From Sanguibacter keddieii DSM 10542 (GTDB lineage Bacteria > Actinomycetota > Actinomycetes > Actinomycetales > Cellulomonadaceae), in assembly GCF_000024925.1 (NCBI RefSeq), contig NC_013521.1, forward strand, positions 806,001-870,000: DNA of 64,000 bases. The letters are read 5' to 3'. A program made the translations under genes and the position numbers. The notes beneath the pieces are model-generated. The model did not search any database. It saw nothing but the letters and a program-made list of their open reading frames with translations, and had not been told where the DNA came from. Shown here in pieces: positions 54,231 through 63,987 of this stretch (positions within the stretch are counted from its first letter, which is position 1; each line of letters begins with the position of its first letter).

Positions 54231-55244
54231 GTGACTACTGCTTCGATCGGGCTGCCTGTCCCGGACCCAGACCTCGCCGAGAGGCTCGGCGTCCGGCTCG
54301 CCTACGTCGAGGAGCGCCTGCGCGACTCGGTGACCCACGCCGACGAGCTCGCGAACACCACGTCGCGGCACCTCGTCGACGCCGGTGGCAAGCGCCTGCG
54401 CCCGCTCCTCGCGCTGCTCACCGCCGAGCTCGGCGAGTCCGCCCGCCCGGAGGTCATCGACGCCGCGGTCGTCGTCGAGCTGACGCACCTCGCGACGCTC
54501 TACCACGACGACGTCATGGACTCGGCGCCCCTGCGGCGCGGAGCACCTGCAGCGCACGAGGTGTGGGGCAACTCCGTGGCCATCCTCACCGGGGACCTGC
54601 TGTTCGCCCGCGCCTCCGTGACGGTCGCCGGCCTCGGCCCCGAGGCCGTGCGCTGGCAGGCGGAGACCTTCGAGCGTCTCTGCCTCGGCCAGCTCCACGA
54701 GACCGTCGGTCCGCGCCCCGACGAGGACCCGGTCCAGCACTACCTCCAGGTGCTGTCGGACAAGACGGCGTCGCTCATCGCGACCTCGGCACGCTTCGGC
54801 GCCCGGTACGCGGGGTGCCGGCCCGAGATCGTCGAGATCGTCGCGAACTTCGGCGAGAAGGTGGGTGTCGCCTTCCAGCTGGCCGACGACGTCATCGACC
54901 TCACCTCTGACGGTGCGCTGACCGGCAAGACCCCCGGCACCGACCTGCGCGAGGGCGTCCCGACCATGCCGGTGCTGCTGCTGCGCAGCCACGTGGCCGC
55001 GAGCGACGAGCCCTCCGCCGGGGACCTCGCCCTCCTCGAGCTCCTCGACTCCGACCTCACCTCCGACGAGGCGCTCGCCGGTGCTGTCGCCGCCCTGCGC
55101 GACCACCCCGTCGTCGCCGAGACGCGCGCCCAGGCCGTGGCGTGGGCGCAGGACGCCGTCGCCGAGCTCGTCCCCCTGCCCGACGGCCCGGTCAAGGACG
55201 CGCTCGTGGCCTTCGCAGAGTCGCTCGTCGACCGCACGGCCTGA
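54231..55244 (+). CDS. All-trans polyprenyl diphosphate synthase
   Basis: A 337-residue trans-isoprenyl synthase that builds the menaquinone tail for MenA. The first Asp-rich motif is LYHDDVMDSAPLRRG (about residues 94-108) and the second is FQLADDVIDLTSD; GGKRLRPLLALL near residue 46 holds the substrate diphosphate. The residues before the first motif (THLAT) lack bulky aromatics, which favours long chains. Mycobacterial homologues lie next to menJ. GTG at 54231 has TAGGTT 7 nt upstream and no ribosome-binding site, so the transcript is probably leaderless. Confidence 0.92.
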   Translation: MTTASIGLPVPDPDLAERLGVRLAYVEERLRDSVTHADELANTTSRHLVDAGGKRLRPLLALLTAELGESARPEVIDAAVVVELTHLATLYHDDVMDSAPLRRGAPAAHEVWGNSVAILTGDLLFARASVTVAGLGPEAVRWQAETFERLCLGQLHETVGPRPDEDPVQHYLQVLSDKTASLIATSARFGARYAGCRPEIVEIVANFGEKVGVAFQLADDVIDLTSDGALTGKTPGTDLREGVPTMPVLLLRSHVAASDEPSAGDLALLELLDSDLTSDEALAGAVAALRDHPVVAETRAQAVAWAQDAVAELVPLPDGPVKDALVAFAESLVDRTA

Positions 55245-55270
55245 CCGCTCGTCGACTGGACGGCCTGACC
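55223..55270 (+). repeat. 24-nt tandem duplication at the 3' end of the prenyl synthase gene
   Basis: Two near-identical 24-nt units (55223-55246 and 55247-55270) that begin GCTCGTCGA and end ACGGCCTGACC; a third unit starts and decays. The first covers the last codons and the stop, so the second repeats the same coding end downstream of the stop. Confidence 0.75.
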
Positions 55271-55524
55271 GCTCGTCGTCCGCTCGGCTCGGCGGGCATC
55301 GTCTCGCTCGCCGTTGGTCGGACGGCCGTGCAGGTCTGCCACACCAGGTCCGGCCGCGCACGCCAGAGGGCGCCCGCCGCGCGGGGAGTAGTCCCCATCG
55401 CAGCGTCGGGCGCCGACGACTAGCGTCGAGTGTGCCCGCACGGGCGGTGCGCAGCCGCAGGGCCGACGTACGCGACACGCGCCTACGTGGGGCGCACTCT
55501 CGAGACACGGGTAGGTGACGGGCA

Positions 55525-56325
55525 GTGGACCAGCGGCACGCCGTCAGCGCCCTCCGGTGGGGCGCGACCACCCACGCCGGCCGACGCCGCGCAGCCAACG
55601 AGGACGCCTTCCACGCCGAGCGCGGCGTGTACTTCGTCGCCGACGGGATGGGCGGTCACGAGGCGGGCGCCCGGGCGAGCGCCGCGGCCGTCGAGGTCCT
55701 GTGCTCCCTGGCGGAGTCGGACGACGTGACGATCGAGCAGCTGCAGGCGACGGTCCACGAGGCGCACCGTGCCGTGGCCCAGATCGCCACCCAGCCCGGC
55801 CGGCACGCTGGCACGACGATGACCGGCGCCGTGGTGGTCCAGCGCGACGGCGTCCCCACCTGGCTGGTGGCCAACATCGGCGACTCGCGCACCTACAGGT
55901 TCGTGGAGGGCGCGCTGCAGCAGATCACCGTCGACCACTCCCTGGTCCAGGAGCTCGTCGCGGCGGGCGAGGTCTCGCCCGAGGAGGCCCGGACCTTCGC
56001 GCGGCGGCACGTGATCACCCGCGCCCTGGGCGGGCCCGTCGACCCGGAGCCGGACTGCTGGAGCCTGCCCATGGTCCCCGGGGAGCGCCTGCTCATCTGC
56101 TCCGACGGGCTGACGGAGGACGTCTCGGTCGAGCAGATCGCCGAGGTGCTGCGCCAGCAGCCGCACCCCCAGCTGGCCGCCGACCAGCTCGTCAACTACG
56201 CGCTCCTCGCCGGCGGACGGGACAACGTGACGGTCGTGGTCGTCGACGTCGCCACCTCGCTGTCCGGCCCCGCCCCGACGACACCGGCCCACGGCGGTCG
56301 CCCGGGCCGGACCGTCTCCGCGTAG
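55525..56325 (+). CDS. PP2C-family Ser/Thr protein phosphatase
   Basis: A 266-residue soluble PP2C phosphatase. Metal and phosphate motifs appear in order: RRAANEDAFHAE, YFVADGMGGHEAGARAS, GTTMTGAVVVQ, ANIGDSRTYRF, ICSDGLTED and GGRDNVTVVVVD. Unlike mycobacterial PstP it has no membrane helix. It opens a phospho-signalling group with FHA proteins and a membrane kinase and probably reverses the kinase. GTG at 55525; a TAGGTG box lies 7 nt before it. Confidence 0.93.
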   Translation: MDQRHAVSALRWGATTHAGRRRAANEDAFHAERGVYFVADGMGGHEAGARASAAAVEVLCSLAESDDVTIEQLQATVHEAHRAVAQIATQPGRHAGTTMTGAVVVQRDGVPTWLVANIGDSRTYRFVEGALQQITVDHSLVQELVAAGEVSPEEARTFARRHVITRALGGPVDPEPDCWSLPMVPGERLLICSDGLTEDVSVEQIAEVLRQQPHPQLAADQLVNYALLAGGRDNVTVVVVDVATSLSGPAPTTPAHGGRPGRTVSA

Positions 56326-56422
56326 CAGACTCACCGACGACGCAGTACCGTCCAGGCAGCACCACCCACGACAGCCGCACGCGCACCACGCGGACTCCCC
56401 CCGGCACGAGAACGAGGAACAG

Positions 56423-58267
56423 ATGTCGATCAGCTACGCGCCCGGAACGGCTTTCGCCCTGGTCCGACCGGGGGTGGTCGTGCTCCTCGACGGCTCCGTC
56501 GCGGCGGCCTCGGTGTCGTCGGTCTGGGCGTCGCTCGAGCGGCTCGGACGTCCCGAGACGAGCATGGCTGACGTCCTCGACGCCGTCACGACGGTCCTCG
56601 ACCCCTCCCTGCGCGAGCTGCCCGACTTCGCGATCGTCCTGCACGAGGTGGCGGCAGGAGGCGAGGAGACCGGTGTGCTGCACGTCGTCGCCCGCGGCAC
56701 CGTGTCGGTGCACCTCGCCGGCGAGGTCGGCAGCGAGACCATCGAGGCCTTCGACATGACCACCTGGGCCGACAAGCGCTTCACCGACGTCGACCACTAC
56801 GAGGTCGCCACCGGCCCGACGGGCCTGCCGGCCGAGCTCTCGCTCGCGCTGAGCACAGGAGTGGTCACCGCGAGGTCCGTCAGCTGGCAGCGCCCGGCCG
56901 AGGCGCCGTCCGCGGGCGACCACGAGGCACCGGCCGTCCCGGCGGAGGTCGGCGACGCCGGCTCGGGCAGCGAGGTCCCGGCCCCGCAGGCCGTGGTCGC
57001 GACCGTCGAGCCCGTCGCGGAGCCCGACCCTGCCATGGTGCCGGTGCACCCGGCCGAGCCGGACTTCGCCCGCACGCTCGGCGAGTTCCCGGACGGAGCC
57101 CTCGATGACGGAGCCCTCGACGACGTAGCTCTCGACGACGACTTCGTCGACCACGGCTCTCGTGACGGTGCACCGTCCGACGAGGACCTCCCCGCCGGTG
57201 CTGAGATCCCTGCGGACGAGGCGCCGGCTGCCGAGAGCCTTGCCGGCGCGAGCGCCGCCGCCGAGGAGCCCGTGCCCGACGACGCGACGGTGGACGGCAC
57301 GGCCGACGCGCTCGCAACGGCCGACGCGCTCGCCGTGGCCGGAGGCAGCGCACCGGCTCCCGAGGAGCCGGAGCACGACGAGACCGGCGGCGGCGCCGGC
57401 GACGACGAGGAGGTCGAGGACGACACCGTGCTCTCGATCGACGGCCTGCGCAGCTTCATGAAGGACCGGGACGGGGCCGCCCCCGTGACCGCCGAGCCGA
57501 CGGACGTGGCTCCGCAGCCGGTGCGTCCGGCGCTGCCCCCGGTGCCCCCGCCGCCGCCCGCGCCCCCGGTCGAGCAGGAAACCCCGGCTGCTCAGCAGCA
57601 GGCTCCGGTCGGCTCCGGCGACTCGCCCTACCCGGTGTACCAGGCTGCGCCCCAGACCCCGCCCGGTGAGGCGTATGCCCCTGCGCCTCAGACACCGCCC
57701 GGCGAGTCCTACGCCCCTGTGCCTCAGCAGTGGACGGTCCAGCTCCCGGGGACGCCGGTGGCGCCCGCCGCCGTGGTCGGTCCGGCCCCCGTGCCTGCGG
57801 CCGACGTCCCGACGATCCTGGCGCGCAGCTGCGCCTACGGGCACGCCAACACCCCGGTCCGCTCGACCTGCGCCGTGTGCGGGGGAGGGCTCAACCCGCA
57901 GGCCGAGGTCGTGCCCCGTCCGTCGCTCGGCCGCGTCGTGATCTCGACCGGCGACGTCGTCGAGCTCGAGCAGCCCGTCGTGTTCGGCCGCTACCCGCAG
58001 GCGCACGTGGTCACCGCCCAGGCGCAAGCACCTCGCCTGGTCACGGTCCCGAGCCCCAGCCAGGACATCTCGCGGTCGCACCTTGAGGTGCGGCTCGAGG
58101 GCTGGAACGTGCTGCTGGTCGACCTGACCACCGTCAACGGGACCACCCTCCTGCGCCCGGGGCAGCCGCCGCGCCGCCTGCACCCGCAGGAGCCCACGCT
58201 CGTGGTGAGCGGCGACGTCGCGGACCTCGGCGACGGCGTCCGCCTGACCTTCGAGGGCGTCGCGTGA
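56423..58267 (+). CDS. FHA-domain protein with zinc-ribbon and long linker
   Basis: A 614-residue protein. Residues 1-150 form an unassigned mixed alpha/beta domain, 155-460 are a long acidic then Pro/Ala/Gln-rich linker with tandem PQTPPGE(A/S)YAP repeats, about 470-490 are a short Cys motif (CAYGHANTPVRSTCAVCGG, a rubredoxin-like zinc ribbon), and about 505-612 are an FHA domain (FGRYPQAHV ... SQDISRSHLEVRLEGWNVLLVDLTTVNGT). FHA domains bind phosphothreonine, so the partner is probably the kinase encoded 14 nt downstream. The N-terminal domain could be a scaffold. AACGAGGAAC precedes the ATG. Confidence 0.85.
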   Translation: MSISYAPGTAFALVRPGVVVLLDGSVAAASVSSVWASLERLGRPETSMADVLDAVTTVLDPSLRELPDFAIVLHEVAAGGEETGVLHVVARGTVSVHLAGEVGSETIEAFDMTTWADKRFTDVDHYEVATGPTGLPAELSLALSTGVVTARSVSWQRPAEAPSAGDHEAPAVPAEVGDAGSGSEVPAPQAVVATVEPVAEPDPAMVPVHPAEPDFARTLGEFPDGALDDGALDDVALDDDFVDHGSRDGAPSDEDLPAGAEIPADEAPAAESLAGASAAAEEPVPDDATVDGTADALATADALAVAGGSAPAPEEPEHDETGGGAGDDEEVEDDTVLSIDGLRSFMKDRDGAAPVTAEPTDVAPQPVRPALPPVPPPPPAPPVEQETPAAQQQAPVGSGDSPYPVYQAAPQTPPGEAYAPAPQTPPGESYAPVPQQWTVQLPGTPVAPAAVVGPAPVPAADVPTILARSCAYGHANTPVRSTCAVCGGGLNPQAEVVPRPSLGRVVISTGDVVELEQPVVFGRYPQAHVVTAQAQAPRLVTVPSPSQDISRSHLEVRLEGWNVLLVDLTTVNGTTLLRPGQPPRRLHPQEPTLVVSGDVADLGDGVRLTFEGVA

Positions 58268-58280
58268 GGGGGCCGGTCGC

Positions 58281-59987
58281 ATGAGGTCGCGCAGGCCTCC
58301 GTCCGCGCCGCCCGACATCGCCGGCTACGAGTACCTGCGGGTCATCGGCTCGGGCGGCTTCGCCGACGTGTTCCTCTACCAGGAGCTGCGCCCGCGCCGG
58401 AAGGTCGCCATCAAGGTGCTCCTCCCGCAGCGCGCCGACGAGGCGACGCGGGCCGCGTTCACGGCCGAGGCCGACCTCATGGCCATCCTGTCGAGCCACC
58501 CCTCGATCGTCACGATCTTCGACACGGACGTCACGGACGACGGCCGGCTCTACCTGGCCATGGAGTACTGCTCGCGGTCGACCATGTCGGCCCGGTACAA
58601 GCGCGAGCCGCTCGGGGTCGCCGAGACCCTGAGGGTCGGCATCCAGATCGCCGGGGCGGTCGAGACCGCGCACCGCAACGGGATCGTGCACCGAGACATC
58701 AAGCCCGCCAACATCCTGGTCACCGACTACGGTCACCCTGCCCTCACCGACTTCGGGATCTCGGCGACCATCGAGCAGAGCGAGGCCGGCGCCGACGGCA
58801 TGTCCGTGCCGTGGTCGCCGCCCGAGAACCTCACCGCCGACCCGCGGTCGGGGGTGCGCAGCGACGTGTGGTCGCTCGGGGCGACCGTCTACACGCTCCT
58901 GGCCGGGCGGTCGCCCTTCGAGGTGACCGGCGGCAACAACACGCAGCGCGCGCTCGTCGAGCGCATCACCCAGGCGCCGCTGCCCCCGATCGGGCGCGGC
59001 GACGTGCCGGCCGAGCTCGAGCAGGTGCTCGGTGCGGCCATGGCCAAGTCGCCCGACATGCGGTACCCGTCGATGCTCGACCTCGGACGGGCGCTGCAGC
59101 GCGTCCAGTCCGGGCTGAACCTCACCGCGACCACGATCGACATCATCGACGACTCGACGAGCACCACGGTCTCGCACCTCGGCGGGGACGGCGGGCCGAC
59201 CGACGGGCAGGACGAGACCGGCGAGGGCGGCACCCGCATCCGGCTGGCGAGCGACCGGTTCCACCCGGGCTACGGTGTGGGGCACGCCGAGCAGTCGTGG
59301 TCCCGCGGCTCCGACGCCGACAGCGCGGCCGGACCCTACGGGATCGTCGTCGACTCGGTGTCGGGCCACCGCAGCGACTCCTTCACCAGCAGCAGCTACG
59401 GCAGGGTGGGCGGGGCGCCGTACGTGCCGCTGCCGGCGGCCGACGCAGCCCAGGGAGGCGCCTCGCCGGAGTACGGGACCTCGTACCCCGGGGGAGCCCT
59501 CGGGACCGTGGCCGCACCGACGGCTCCAGGATCACCCGGCACGCAGGGTCTCCCCGGGGCGCCGCGACCCCACCCCGGCGACCGTGCCGGTCGTCGCCGG
59601 TCGCGCTGGCGCTCGCCCACGGCCATCACCTCCGCCGTGGCCGTGGTGGCCCTCGCCGCCGTGGGCGTCGTCGCCGTCGAGCGTGCCAACCGCCCCGACC
59701 TGCTCGCCGCGTCGACCGTGCCTGCCCCCGTCGACCTCACGGTGAGCGGGAGCGAGGGGTCGAACCAAGTGGTCTTCGCGTGGGAGAACCCCGAGCCCGG
59801 CGCCTCCGACCTCTACGCCTACCGGTCGACCACGACGCTCGACGCCGCGTCGAGCGAGTCGTACCGGCAGACCCGGTCGTTGAGCGCGACCGTCAACGCC
59901 TTCGGGGTCACCAACCCCTGCCTCGAGGTCGCGATCGTGCGGGACGGCCGGCTGTCCGGCTCCCCGGCGCGGGCGTGCCTCGACTGA
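58281..59987 (+). CDS. Membrane-bound Ser/Thr protein kinase (PknB-like)
   Basis: A 568-residue Hanks-type kinase. The catalytic domain (about residues 14-275) has GSGGFADVF, VAIKVL (catalytic Lys), HRDIKPAN (catalytic Asp) and TDFGIS. A long Gly/Ser/Pro-rich juxtamembrane linker (280-440) precedes one helix (about 447-470). The outer part of about 95 residues looks like a fibronectin-III-like fold with SNQVVFAWENPEPGASDLYAYRST and a late Cys pair, not PASTA repeats. It should sense something outside and phosphorylate proteins with FHA readers encoded on either side. Confidence 0.93.
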   Translation: MRSRRPPSAPPDIAGYEYLRVIGSGGFADVFLYQELRPRRKVAIKVLLPQRADEATRAAFTAEADLMAILSSHPSIVTIFDTDVTDDGRLYLAMEYCSRSTMSARYKREPLGVAETLRVGIQIAGAVETAHRNGIVHRDIKPANILVTDYGHPALTDFGISATIEQSEAGADGMSVPWSPPENLTADPRSGVRSDVWSLGATVYTLLAGRSPFEVTGGNNTQRALVERITQAPLPPIGRGDVPAELEQVLGAAMAKSPDMRYPSMLDLGRALQRVQSGLNLTATTIDIIDDSTSTTVSHLGGDGGPTDGQDETGEGGTRIRLASDRFHPGYGVGHAEQSWSRGSDADSAAGPYGIVVDSVSGHRSDSFTSSSYGRVGGAPYVPLPAADAAQGGASPEYGTSYPGGALGTVAAPTAPGSPGTQGLPGAPRPHPGDRAGRRRSRWRSPTAITSAVAVVALAAVGVVAVERANRPDLLAASTVPAPVDLTVSGSEGSNQVVFAWENPEPGASDLYAYRSTTTLDAASSESYRQTRSLSATVNAFGVTNPCLEVAIVRDGRLSGSPARACLD

Positions 59988-60096
59988 CAGCGCTTCCCGC
60001 TAGAGTCGAGCGGGCGAGCACACGCGGCGCAGGGCACCGAGCCCGGCACCGAGCACGACGCCCCCAGGGGGCACGAGAGAGAGTGTGGACTGAGCG

Positions 60097-60792
60097 ATGA
60101 CCGAGCTGGCGATCGACTACTGCGGCGAGTGGTTCAAGCCGTCCCTCGACGAGCCCTTCGACATCGGGCGCGAGGCCGACCTCTCCGTCGACGACAACCC
60201 GTACCTCCACCGCAGGTTCCTGCGGATCACGCACGTCGACGGCATCTGGTGGCTGTCGAACGTCGGCTCGCTCATCTCCGCGACCATCTGCGACGCGAGC
60301 GGCGGCGTGCAGTCGTGGCTCTCTCCCGGCAACCGGCTGCCCATCGTCTTCAAGACCACCACGATCGTCTTCACCGCGGGGCCCACCACCTACGAGCTGC
60401 TCGCGCACCTCGAGGGGTCGCCGTACCAGGAGGTCCTCACCGACGACCCCCTCATCGGCGAGACCACCATCGGCGTGATCTCCTTCACCACGAGCCAGAA
60501 GCAGCTCATCGTCGCGCTGTGCGAGCCGATGCTCAAGCGTGACGGTGCCGGCTTCAGCGAGATCCCGTCGACCGCCGAGGCCGCCAAGCGCCTCGGCTGG
60601 GCGACGACGCGCTTCAACCGCAAGCTCGACAACGTGTGCGACAAGCTCGACCGGATGGGTGTCAAGGGGCTGCGCGGCGGACCCAAGCAGCTCGCCACGA
60701 ACCGGCGGTCCCGTCTCGTCGAGTACGCGGTGACCTCGCGCCTGGTCACCTCGGCCGACCTGCCCCTGCTCGACGTGGACTCCGACGACTGA
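60097..60792 (+). CDS. FHA-domain protein with C-terminal helix-turn-helix
   Basis: A 231-residue cytoplasmic protein. Residues about 20-105 look like an FHA domain (FDIGREADLSVDDNPYLHRRFLRI, WWLSNVGS) although the phosphothreonine-contact Ser and Asn are not obvious by eye. Residues about 125-215 are helical with a winged-helix feel (STAEAAKRLGWATTRFNRKLDNVCDKLDRMGVKGLRG). The pairing suggests a phospho-controlled DNA-binding protein, which is inference. It lies 109 nt after the kinase gene and its stop overlaps the next ATG. Confidence 0.75.
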   Translation: MTELAIDYCGEWFKPSLDEPFDIGREADLSVDDNPYLHRRFLRITHVDGIWWLSNVGSLISATICDASGGVQSWLSPGNRLPIVFKTTTIVFTAGPTTYELLAHLEGSPYQEVLTDDPLIGETTIGVISFTTSQKQLIVALCEPMLKRDGAGFSEIPSTAEAAKRLGWATTRFNRKLDNVCDKLDRMGVKGLRGGPKQLATNRRSRLVEYAVTSRLVTSADLPLLDVDSDD

Positions 60793-61271
60793 TGCCCGGC
60801 ACGCTCTCCTTCCCGTCCGACGCCTTCCCCGCGTACCCGGCGCTCGAGATCGACCAGCCCGACGGCTGGGTCGCGCTCGCCGGCGTGGGCCTGCCGCTCG
60901 CCCTCGCCGCCGAGGTGCCCTCCGGGCAGTTCCGCCCCAACGTGCTCGTCACCGTGCAGCGCTTCGGGGTCGGCCACACCGTCGCCGACTCCCGCTCCGC
61001 GGTGAACAAGAGCCTCAAGGCGCTGCCGCGGTTCACGCAGACCCTGCGCGAGGACTCGATCGAGATGCTCGGGTCCCCGGGCATGCGGGTCGAGGGGTAC
61101 TTCTCCGACGGCAAGGGCGGGACGATGGTCCAGGCCCTGCGCATGTGCGTGGTCGAGGCCGGGCCGGTCTTCGACGTCGTGCAGATCACCGGGACGTGCT
61201 CGGGCCCGCAGACGGAGGCGTTCTTCGGGCAGATCCGCGAGATCCAGGACACCCTGAGGCTCGCGGGCTGA
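60792..61271 (+). CDS. LpqN/DcrB-like protein, no signal peptide
   Basis: A 159-residue protein with a single alpha/beta domain: EIDQPDGWVALAG at the start, PNVLVTVQRFGVGHTV, then a repeat of helices and strands ending EIQDTLRLAG. The pattern resembles the LpqN/LpqT and DcrB group, which are usually lipoproteins, but no lipobox or signal is present. It starts inside the stop of the FHA-HTH gene, so it probably works with it. The function is unknown. Confidence 0.6.
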   Translation: MPGTLSFPSDAFPAYPALEIDQPDGWVALAGVGLPLALAAEVPSGQFRPNVLVTVQRFGVGHTVADSRSAVNKSLKALPRFTQTLREDSIEMLGSPGMRVEGYFSDGKGGTMVQALRMCVVEAGPVFDVVQITGTCSGPQTEAFFGQIREIQDTLRLAG

Positions 61272-61388
61272 CGACCGCCCGGCGGTCGTGGCACGCACCT
61301 CGCGGGCAGGTAAGCCTAGACTCAGTAGCCAGGACGACCTCTCTGCCGAGCCGCGCTCGCAGATCCCTATCGGAAGGCATGCATCTCC

Positions 61389-62762
61389 GTGAGCACTGAC
61401 CGTCAGCTGCGCGTCGCGATCGTCGGAGCGGGACCGGCCGGCATCTACGCCGCCGACATCCTCTCCAAGACGGAGCTCGACGTCTCCATCGACCTGTTCG
61501 AGCGCCTCCCCGCGCCCTTCGGACTCGTGCGGTACGGCGTCGCGCCCGACCACCCGCGCATCAAGCAGATCATCACCGCCCTGCACCGGGTGCTCGAGCG
61601 CGGCGACATCCGCCTGCTCTCGAACGTCGACTACGGCATGGACATCAAGCTCGACGAGCTCCGCGAGTTCTACGACGCGGTGATCTTCTCGACGGGCGCG
61701 ATCACCGACGCAGCCCTCGACGTCCCGGGCGTCGAGCTCGAGGGGTCCTACGGCGCTGCCGACTTCGTCTCCTGGTACGACGGTCACCCCAGCGTGCCGA
61801 CCACCTGGCCGCTCGACGCCCAGCAGGTCGCGGTCATCGGTGCCGGCAACGTGGCCCTCGACGTGGCACGCGTGCTGGCCAAGCACGCCGACGACCTGCT
61901 CGTCACCGAGATCCCCGAGAACGTCTACGCCGGCCTCAAGGCGTCGCCCGTCACCGACGTGCACGTCTTCGCCCGTCGCGGCCCGGCGCAGGCGAAGTTC
62001 TCGCCGCTCGAGCTCCGTGAGCTCGGCCACGTCCCCGACGTCGACGTCATCGTGTACCCGGAGGACTTCGAGTTCGACGAGGGCTCGGTCGCCGCGATCG
62101 GCTCGTCCAACCAGACCAAGCAGATCGTCAAGACGCTCACCGACTGGACGCTCAACGACCCGTCGACCTTCTCCGCGTCGCGCCGCCTGCACCTGCACTT
62201 CCTGCACGCGCCCGCGGAGATCGTGGACGCCGACGGCGACGGCAAGGTCGACCTGCTGCGCACCGAGCGCACCCGCCTCAACGGCGACGGCACCGTGAGC
62301 CGCACGGGCGAGACGCACGACTGGCCCGTCCAGGCCGTCTACCGTGCCGTCGGGTACTTCGGGTCGCCCCTCGCCGAGCTGCCCTTCGACGACGTCAAGG
62401 GCGTCGTGCCCAACGCCGAGGGTCGGGTCCTCGACCTCGACGGCGAGCACCTCGAGGGCGTGTACTGCACCGGGTGGATCAAGCGCGGACCGGTGGGGCT
62501 CATCGGCCACACCAAGTCGGACGCCTCCGAGACCGTCCGCCACCTCGTCGAGGACAGCGAGAAGGACGGCTTCGCGTCGGCCACGCAGCCCTCGCCCGAC
62601 GCGATCACGGCGTTCCTCGCCGACCGCGGCGTCGAGGTCGTGCAGTGGTCCGGGTGGGAGCTCCTCGACGCCCACGAGCGTGCCCTCGGTGAGGCTGCCG
62701 GCCGAGAGCGCATCAAGGTGATCGCCCGCGACGAGATGCTGGACATCACCCTCGGTCGCTGA
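61389..62762 (+). CDS. fprA: FprA-type ferredoxin/adrenodoxin-NADP+ reductase
   Basis: A 457-residue FAD enzyme of the adrenodoxin-reductase type. FAD site: [17 protein letters not shown]; then [22 protein letters not shown], and NADP site [17 protein letters not shown]. It moves electrons between NADPH and small iron-sulfur proteins. GTG at 61389; the upstream region has TAGACT and a partial iron-box match (AGGTAAGCCTA, 61309-61319). Single-gene transcript, ending before a hairpin. Confidence 0.95.
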   Translation: MSTDRQLRVAIVGAGPAGIYAADILSKTELDVSIDLFERLPAPFGLVRYGVAPDHPRIKQIITALHRVLERGDIRLLSNVDYGMDIKLDELREFYDAVIFSTGAITDAALDVPGVELEGSYGAADFVSWYDGHPSVPTTWPLDAQQVAVIGAGNVALDVARVLAKHADDLLVTEIPENVYAGLKASPVTDVHVFARRGPAQAKFSPLELRELGHVPDVDVIVYPEDFEFDEGSVAAIGSSNQTKQIVKTLTDWTLNDPSTFSASRRLHLHFLHAPAEIVDADGDGKVDLLRTERTRLNGDGTVSRTGETHDWPVQAVYRAVGYFGSPLAELPFDDVKGVVPNAEGRVLDLDGEHLEGVYCTGWIKRGPVGLIGHTKSDASETVRHLVEDSEKDGFASATQPSPDAITAFLADRGVEVVQWSGWELLDAHERALGEAAGRERIKVIARDEMLDITLGR

Positions 62763-62799
62763 GCACGCCGCCGGAGGAGCTGCTGCTGCGCACCTGCTG

Positions 62800-62848
62800 A
62801 CGAGCCCCTGTGAGCTTCCTGGAGACGGGAACGCCCACGGGGGCTCGT
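62800..62848 (+). terminator. Hairpin between fprA and htpX
   Basis: ACGAGCCCCTGTG (62800-62812) and CACGGGGGCTCGT (62836-62848) pair over 13 bp with one G-T, loop 23 nt. It ends fprA and leads into the htpX leader. Confidence 0.7.
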
Positions 62849-62895
62849 GCGTTGTGCCAGGTGGACGTCGCAGAAGAGAGACAGAGGTGGGCACG

Positions 62896-63798
62896 ATGGG
62901 CCACAGGCACTACAACGGCCTGAAGACAGCGGTGCTGTTCGGACTCCTGTGGGCGGTGCTGCTCGGGCTGTGGGCGCTCATCGGGCAGGGCAGCGGGCCC
63001 ATGCTCGTGCTGTTCTGCGGGATCGGTGTCGCGACCACCGCCTACGGGTACTGGAACTCCGACAAGCTCGCGATCCGCGCGATGCACGCCCGGCCGGTCA
63101 GCGAGATCGAGCAGCCGGCCATGTACCGGATCGTCCGTGAGCTCTCGACGGCTGCGCGCCAGCCGATGCCGCGGCTGTACGTGTCGCCGACGGCGGCCCC
63201 GAACGCCTTCGCGACGGGCCGCAACCCGCAGAACGCCGCGGTGTGCTGCACCGAGGGCATCCTCACGCTGCTCGACGAGCGCGAGCTGCGCGGGGTGCTG
63301 GGGCACGAGCTCATGCACGTGTACAACCGCGACATCCTCACGTCGTCGGTGGCGTCGGCCTTCGCCGGCGTGATCACCGGCATCGCCCAGTTCCTCATGT
63401 TCTTCGGCGGCAGCCGGGACCGCGGCGGCAACCCGATCGCGATGCTGGCCATGGCGTTCCTCGCCCCGCTGGCCGCGACCGTGGTGCAGCTCGCGATCTC
63501 CCGGACGCGCGAGTACGACGCGGACGAGGACGGCGCGAAGCTCACCGGGGACCCGCTCGCGCTCGCCTCGGCGCTGCGCAAGCTCGAGTCCGGTACGCAG
63601 CGCGCCCCGCTGCCGCAGGACCAGCGCCTCGTGGACGTCGCGCACATGATGATCGCCAACCCGTTCCGCGGTGGTGGCGTCAAGAAGCTCTTCGCGACCC
63701 ACCCGCCCATGCCCGACCGCATCCAGCGCCTCGAGCGCATGGCCGGCGGTCCCGCCGGGGGACGTGGCACGCAGGACGGCCCGATCACGCGGTACTAG
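62896..63798 (+). CDS. htpX: Zinc metalloprotease HtpX
   Basis: A 300-residue M48B membrane protease. Two helices start the protein (about residues 9-48), the metal motif is [12 protein letters not shown] (about 139-150), two more helices follow, and the third ligand lies in [12 protein letters not shown]. Helices and motif order are those of HtpX, which degrades misfolded membrane proteins. ATG at 62896 gives the common start (M[13 protein letters not shown]); GTG at 62887 is an alternative. Stand-alone gene; no heat-shock promoter element could be named. Confidence 0.94.
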   Translation: MGHRHYNGLKTAVLFGLLWAVLLGLWALIGQGSGPMLVLFCGIGVATTAYGYWNSDKLAIRAMHARPVSEIEQPAMYRIVRELSTAARQPMPRLYVSPTAAPNAFATGRNPQNAAVCCTEGILTLLDERELRGVLGHELMHVYNRDILTSSVASAFAGVITGIAQFLMFFGGSRDRGGNPIAMLAMAFLAPLAATVVQLAISRTREYDADEDGAKLTGDPLALASALRKLESGTQRAPLPQDQRLVDVAHMMIANPFRGGGVKKLFATHPPMPDRIQRLERMAGGPAGGRGTQDGPITRY

Positions 63799-63987
63799 CA
63801 GGATGCGGGACGGCGGCTCGCCGGGGCGACGTGCCCCGGTGGTCGGCCGGGGGTGTGGCCCGGGGCGCAGATGTCACCCGCTGGGCGGGCGAAGTTCCCG
63901 CGGGTAACACGTCACGCAGCGCCTCGCGCGGTCGATAGGTCCTGCATGCCCACCAGGGCGGAACCTGTTCACCGAGGAGCACTCCCC
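63799..63987 (+). other. Leader of the last gene
   Basis: No gene is seen. The region has GATAG (63935-63939 area), a possible -10, and GAGGAG about 10 nt before an ATG at 63988. Contains no clear terminator. Confidence 0.35.

Noticed and set aside
55245-55524. Open frames in the gap before the PP2C gene
   Set aside because: Short, repetitive frames arising from the 24-nt duplication; no ribosome-binding site and no family.
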